64,000 nucleotides of DNA from Plutella xylostella (Eukaryota > Arthropoda > Insecta > Lepidoptera > Plutellidae), in the NCBI RefSeq assembly GCF_932276165.1, contig NC_063992.1, positions 1,622,001 to 1,686,000 on the forward strand. The letters run 5' to 3'. The notes below the pieces were generated by a model. It did not search any database. It was not told the origin of the DNA and was given only the letters and a program-made list of their open reading frames with translations. Each line of letters opens with the position of its first letter. Within the stretch, counting starts at the first letter, position 1. The position numbers and the translations under genes are program-made. Below, one piece after another: positions 58,985 through 64,000 of this stretch.

Positions 58985-60400
58985 AAGTTAGTGAAATCAT
59001 GTATTTTATCCCACATGTAGCCATTATCCAGACATTGTGAAACAGGCCCTTAGTACTATCCTCCGCACAGGAAGACTCAAGGACTTTAAAGGGTGTTGTT
59101 TTACAAAAGCCGTACTCAGCCCCTGAATGAGAAGTTTTGAAATGCCTCGCGAATTAAAACTCTATCTCGTTGGAATAGACTTAGCAATGGCATGGCAGGG
59201 TTGAGCTGAAATAGGCCCGAGTCGAGTCGACACTCGGTTCTTTTGTCCTGAGAGGTCAAGGAGTTATCACTTGGCAAAAACAATGTAATGCTTCTCATAT
59301 AATATACTCGTATGTATGTATGTAGAGGTACTCTTATCCTACTGAATATTAGAAACACGGGGTTAAGTCTGGATCTTTGATAAACAATACTACGGACTAG
59401 ATGGAGTTTCAGTGCAAAAGATACGTCTCGAAAAAAATACAAAAGCTCACTTTGAATGTGAGAACTTATTAAGATTTGTGAATTTATTCATTGGTATAAT
59501 GGTTGTGGAACTTAAAACGTTTATCTTGTTTTACGATAAATAAAATGGGGAAAGTGTTTTTGCTTTGTTTTTGTATGTCATACTACATCTAGTTCATATA
59601 TTATTAATCTAAGAAACAACATACGAGACTGTTTGTACACTTTTTGCTGGGATTTGTCGATATGTCTACGAGGTTTTGTTTCCTTGTGATAGTTGTGATT
59701 TTGGTTTTTGTCTTGGCTTGGTGTGTGTTGTCCGAACGTATATGAGGTTTTCTAGGTGTTATGATAGGAATAAAGGCAAAACAAAGGGAAAACATAACTG
59801 TTGTTTACGTATTGGTTTAGACAATATTGAATGTTTATTGTACGTACAAGAAAAAAATGAATGAGAAATATGCATAGGTACTTAGTGTTTTTTTACATTT
59901 CTAACTGTTATTTCTCTCTTTATAATATCAAAACAAAACACAAATTAAGTATGAAATACCTTGGTCATAATTGGCTTCATTAAAGTTGAGCAGGACTTAA
60001 GTTCACGGTTACGTAGATTTTATCAAGCGAGAAACTGTGCATAATACCTCTAGATATCTTTATCCGAAAACTACAAACTATTTCAAGCCTTAACACTTGA
60101 GATATTGTTGAAAGCAAGTTGTTAGTAAGGACATCGAACTTACAGGGTGTTTAGGAAATTATGTCGCAAAATTCGGTGGGAATATGAAGTTGGGAAGTTG
60201 GCAAGCGTTCAGGGGTCGCGTTGATACTGCCTGTGTAAATTGACAGCCGTGCCAGTAAAAAACTTATTGAATTTGGTAAAAATTCTGTTTATTTCTTAGT
60301 GGATTTAAAAAAATAAAAATGTATGTATTTTTATAAATATGTACCTATATTTGAGTAAAAAGCAACAATTACCTACACACTGAAAGTAAAAAAAGCATAA
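58985..60400. other. non-coding stretch with a small repeat piece
   Basis: 58990-59053 is half of the AATGTCTGG foldback family (CCAGACATTGTGAAACAGG). The rest shows no recognised feature. Confidence 0.45.
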
Positions 60401-60822
60401 GATTATTTTGTTGAAAGTTCTGCGTTTCCATCAAAAATGGACAGTGTATTTGAACAAAAAGTACATTTCATTTCCTCAGTACAAAAGTTTCACTGCACCG
60501 CATATAACAGTTAGAAATATGTGGTGCGAGGTATCCAAAGTTTTTGAGGTAAATGACATATTGAATACACGTTTTCCTCCTGAAATATTTTAAAGACCCG
60601 ACTCACAAGAACAATATAGAGTCAGCAAAACAGTTGCCAGCTGAAAAATCTGCGCTACTCGATGCAGCAGTGCGATGCTGGAAAATGGCTGGAAATTATC
60701 AATTCCCCTCATTTTTCCAGCACAACTTGTCTATAAATTACAGAAGTACAACTGTAACAGGAAGGCTGTGCTGGGAATACTTAAATACACCGTTTCGCAA
60801 ACGTGCCTACTTTTACAGTTAA
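60390..60822 (+). pseudogene. unidentified open frame with one apparent frameshift
   Basis: Two adjacent frames, 60390-60590 and about 60580-60822, are in different phases and meet at a TTTT run near 60587-60590. Losing or gaining one base there would join them into about 140 residues without a stop. The content is rich in aromatic and charged residues (WTVYLNKKY, VRCWKMAGNYQFPSFF, GRLCWEYLNTPF) and does not look like random AT-rich DNA. I do not recognise the family. It could be a piece of a transposon protein, an integrated virus gene or a host exon. Confidence 0.4.
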
Positions 60823-60852
60823 CATTTTATATAAAAGCGTAAATTTTTAACT

Positions 60853-60988
60853 GGGGGGTCACTTTATATGAATAAAAACGAAGTTTCGGAGCGCTGCTGC
60901 GCGAGCCACGACTCTATCTCGTTGTATTAAACGTGCCGATTGCGACAGCTTTTGTTCGTTGGTATTTCGTCAGTGTAGAGTAACCCCC
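60853..60988. repeat. GGGTCACTCTA MITE family, full copy
   Basis: It begins GGGGGGTCACTTTATATG and ends with the inverted GTGTAGAGTAACCCCC. It contains the full core TTCGGAGCGCTGCTGCGCG. It follows directly on the unidentified frame ending at 60822. Confidence 0.7.
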
Positions 60989-61573
60989 GTGGTACGGCCA
61001 CGAGCTACGCGCTGTAGTTGAGATTTTTACTGGACATCATTTAAGTTGTTATTTCGGCTTTTCTTTTTTAACAGTTTTCCAGGAAATAATTTTCGCACAT
61101 AAAGAATTGCTATGCGAAAATATATTTTTTTTATGTTTTTCAGTAAGGCATTTGAAAGTTTAATTAAAAATTATACTCGTGGACGTAGGTACGAGTCAAA
61201 TATGTATTAGTGATTTACTTACTTTATTATTAGATTAGATGTTAGATTAGTAGATACTTTATTATTAAAATCGGTTCATCCGTTTGTCATCATTTATATC
61301 ACAGACCAATACACTGCACGTTAAATTTCAAGCGCGGATGCAATGTTAATATTTTAAAAAATGTAGGTACTATTTAGTTCTGAAACTTTATGCGGTAAGG
61401 CGGTAAAATCAGTAACAAAACCACTACTAAGAAAGAGAGGTGTCATATAACACGTGAAGTTGTAAAAGAGGAACGCTATTAAATATTGTTCCAGCTAAAG
61501 TAAGTGTTAAAAGTTTTATTAGCATTAGGGTTGTTAAACCATCGATAAAGGTCCATATCGAATATTCGTTTTT

Positions 61574-61812
61574 TTACACTCGCGTGCAAAGTTTGCGGCC
61601 ATTTGGTGTCTGCATTTTGTAATTCCGGTTACAAAATGAGCCCAATTTTTTTAAACATTTAACAGAAAATTTTAAAAAAATATTTACGTTGATACTATTC
61701 TCATGCTCCGTTAAATGTTCCTAAATATTGCAGAAGGTGTCATTTAGTTTTTATCGGTCAGTGGTAATTTAATGATTTTCTCAATGAAACTTTTTCATTG
61801 CCCGTGAGTGTA
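61574..61812. repeat. MITE with TACACTCGCGTGCAAA ends
   Basis: TACACTCGCGTGCAAAGTTT on the left pairs with CATTGCCCGTGAGTGTA on the right, with TA junctions, suggesting a mariner-type element. A right-end fragment is at 670-697. Confidence 0.6.
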
Positions 61813-62517
61813 CTATTAAACTAGGTTGATTATTTATAGTTTTTTATTTGAAAAGCTCTTTATATTTTTTTCCTAAAAGATGCACACACAGCTTCCAAGC
61901 TATTTATGAAGTTTCTAAAATAAGTATAAGAGTATTTTTCTATTCCGCAAGAGGTAGGTAAAAATAACATATAACCTAGTCGTCACTATATCGCGATAAA
62001 TACGGCTCTGTGATAGAAGAAACGAGTTTTTTGAATCTCGGCGTCGATAAAGGTAACGCTTAACGCTTCTGGCCTGCGGAAATCGTTTTCTGTCGCTACA
62101 GGGAGGCGAAACAGACTATTAAATCCCCTGCTACTAGTTCTAGAGTTTAAGTTAGTTTTCTTTTTATTATAATATATTGTATTATATTTATTATTTTTTT
62201 GTATTTTTTAAAATGTATTGTGTTTAATTTATAATATGAAATGAAGGATTATTATTATTATACCATCGATGAAAAGTCCAAGGTACAACACTAGTAAACC
62301 AAGCTCGTCTGCTATTGGACCATGTGATACTTGTGAATTTTAATAAGTTCGTTCCAACCATCGGCATCAGTAAATATTTGAATCATAATACGGTGAGGAG
62401 AATAGGTTATACCATATATCTACATATATACCTACTTTATTTCCTGCTTACACTACAGCAACGAACCAAACTAAAACGATGTTTTTATAAGTGTCAGAGC
62501 ATAATAATAATTCATCA

Positions 62518-62900
62518 TCAGCCAATAATCATCCACTGCTGGACATAGGCCGAGAACCGAGTGTTGTGGCGCTCCTTGGGCCACAACACTCGGTTCTCGG
62601 CCTTCCTCATCCAACCACTACCCGCCACCCGCCTAAGGTCGTCAGTCCTGCGGGCAGGAGGACGTCCCACGCTGCGTTTGCCTGTTCGTGGTCTCCACTC
62701 GAGAACTCGTCTACCCCAACGATTATCGGTTCTTCGGCAGATATGACCAGCCCACTGCCACTTCAGCTTGCATATTTTGACAGCTATGTCGGTAACCTTG
62801 GTCCTCTGACAGATAACCTCATTTCTGATACGATCCATCAGAGAAACCCCAAGCATAGCTCTCTCCATAGCACGCTGAGCGACTTTAAATCGGTGGACCA
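62518..62900 (-). pseudogene. RTE-clade LINE reverse transcriptase C-terminal fragment
   Basis: The minus strand reads RAMLGVSLMDRIRNEVI, KLKWQWAGHICRR, RRVLEWRPRTGKRSVGRPP and ending YVQQW, the typical C-terminal end of lepidopteran RTE-type endonuclease/reverse transcriptases. The rest of the protein is absent (5'-truncated). It carries an inverted repeat at about 62549-62603 (GGCCGAGAACCGAGTGTTGT and its complement). Confidence 0.8.
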
Positions 62901-62934
62901 GTCCTACCGTCAGTAGTATCGTAATTATTATTAT

Positions 62935-64000
62935 GAATAAATAAGTAGTTTAGTTCCCACTTTTGCCGTAAGACTTAAATGGTGGCGCGGATTCTAATAA
63001 TGACATAAGCTGAAAGTTAGGTAGGTACTTCATAGTGTATTGATAACAGATAATGGGGTGATTCAATAACGCACTAGTAATCAACAGTAATACAACGGAA
63101 CAAAGGCTGTATTCCCGTACAATAAAGCCGTTAATGTAGTTGCAGTACAAAGCATACCGTGGCTTAATTATTAATTGATATCGTCAAATGCGTTGAAGTG
63201 GAAATAAAATTTAAAATACCTGGCTACCCGCATTTTATCCCAATTAACGGTAAAAACCCCAGACATTCATCACAAAAGACTTTCAATTGTCTAAGCCGAT
63301 TTTGATAAAATATGGCTTAAACTCGGGGAACATTACCAATCACTCTAAAAAACAAAACGGAAATCGGGCCAGCCGTTTGGGAGCTACCACATACAGATAC
63401 ACACATAGGTACAGATACGTTAAACTTATAACACCCCTATTATTCCTTCGGGGTTTAAAGTTGAGAACGGGATACTATAGCTTTCTTTACAAACTCAGAA
63501 TTTGCAGGAATACGGAACCATATTTATATCAGTTTAATTAACTAAATTTCTTAAAACAATAACACGGCTATCAGCACTAAGTACGTACAGTGTATTTATG
63601 TTTCAGTTCAAATGATCTAGCACACCCTGTGGTACTAAGTGCACTTGACCTGAGATTCCCAAACTTAAAAAAAACAATTAAATGTTTAAAAAATTGGGGC
63701 CATTTTGTAAGTGCAACTTTATATTGCTTGTGTTTGCAATACGCTTTACGAAAAGAATATTTTGTGGATTTTGCGCTAAAGAACAGCGACCCTTTCTCGT
63801 TGCATTAAATTCACAAATTGCATCTTAGCTCAACGAAACTTTGTATTTCGTCAGGCAAGAACACCCCTTGGGGCCTTTTACTAGCTCACTAGATAAACCT
63901 CCAACACAAAATAATGAGTTTTACAAATTTTACTTGTATGTGTATCTGTGTATTTGTCTGTTTTAATGAACCTCATAAACGGATAAACTTAATACCCATA
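62935..64000. other. AT-rich right end, no gene recognised
   Basis: Only a decayed piece of the GGGTCACTCTA family (63778-63868) was seen. Short open frames show no family resemblance. Confidence 0.45.

Noticed and set aside
59116..59442. 108-residue minus-strand open frame
   Set aside because: No domain, no splice context and low-complexity content; likely chance.

Overview
The window looks like nuclear DNA of a moth or butterfly. It is AT-rich, its genes have short exons and GT-AG introns, and it carries repeat types typical of Lepidoptera: tRNA-derived SINEs, Helitron-like elements that start TC and end CTAG, RTE-type LINE tails and many small foldback elements. Nothing bacterial or viral was found. 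Exon models are my reading of splice sites and reading frame; no search was run.

Left part (1-18.2 kb): two related cell-surface immunoglobulin genes lie tail to tail. The plus-strand gene (exons from before base 1 to 3317) and the minus-strand gene (exons from 18200 down to 7324) both encode three Ig domains, one fibronectin type III domain and a hydrophobic C-terminus. This is the architecture of the insect Klingon/Wrapper group of neural adhesion proteins. Eight introns match in order and phase, so the genes are paralogues, probably from an inverted duplication. The first exons (signal peptides) of both are not in the window or were not identified. The minus-strand gene has long introns filled with transposons. 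Intron 4 holds a tandem array in which part of the neighbouring Ig2 exon, with its splice donor, has been copied five times between 51-bp minisatellite units. A second exon (Ig1) has a decayed copy beside it.

Middle part (18.2-34.6 kb): no host gene was recognised. It holds foldback elements, SINEs, a 760-bp inverted-repeat element with a second copy at 52.7 kb, and a hAT-like element (26549-28527) with a perfect 8-bp target duplication that has been invaded by a mariner-like remnant and small elements.

34584-41570: a complete BEL/Pao LTR retrotransposon with 568-bp LTRs that look identical, a 5-bp target duplication and one open gag-pol frame. This is a very recent insertion.

Right part (41.6-64 kb): mostly AT-rich intergenic or intronic DNA with a TAA-flanked inverted-repeat element containing a Jockey/R1-like LINE end, a GC-rich foldback element, paired Helitron-like elements, an RTE LINE end and one unidentified broken open frame at 60.4-60.8 kb.
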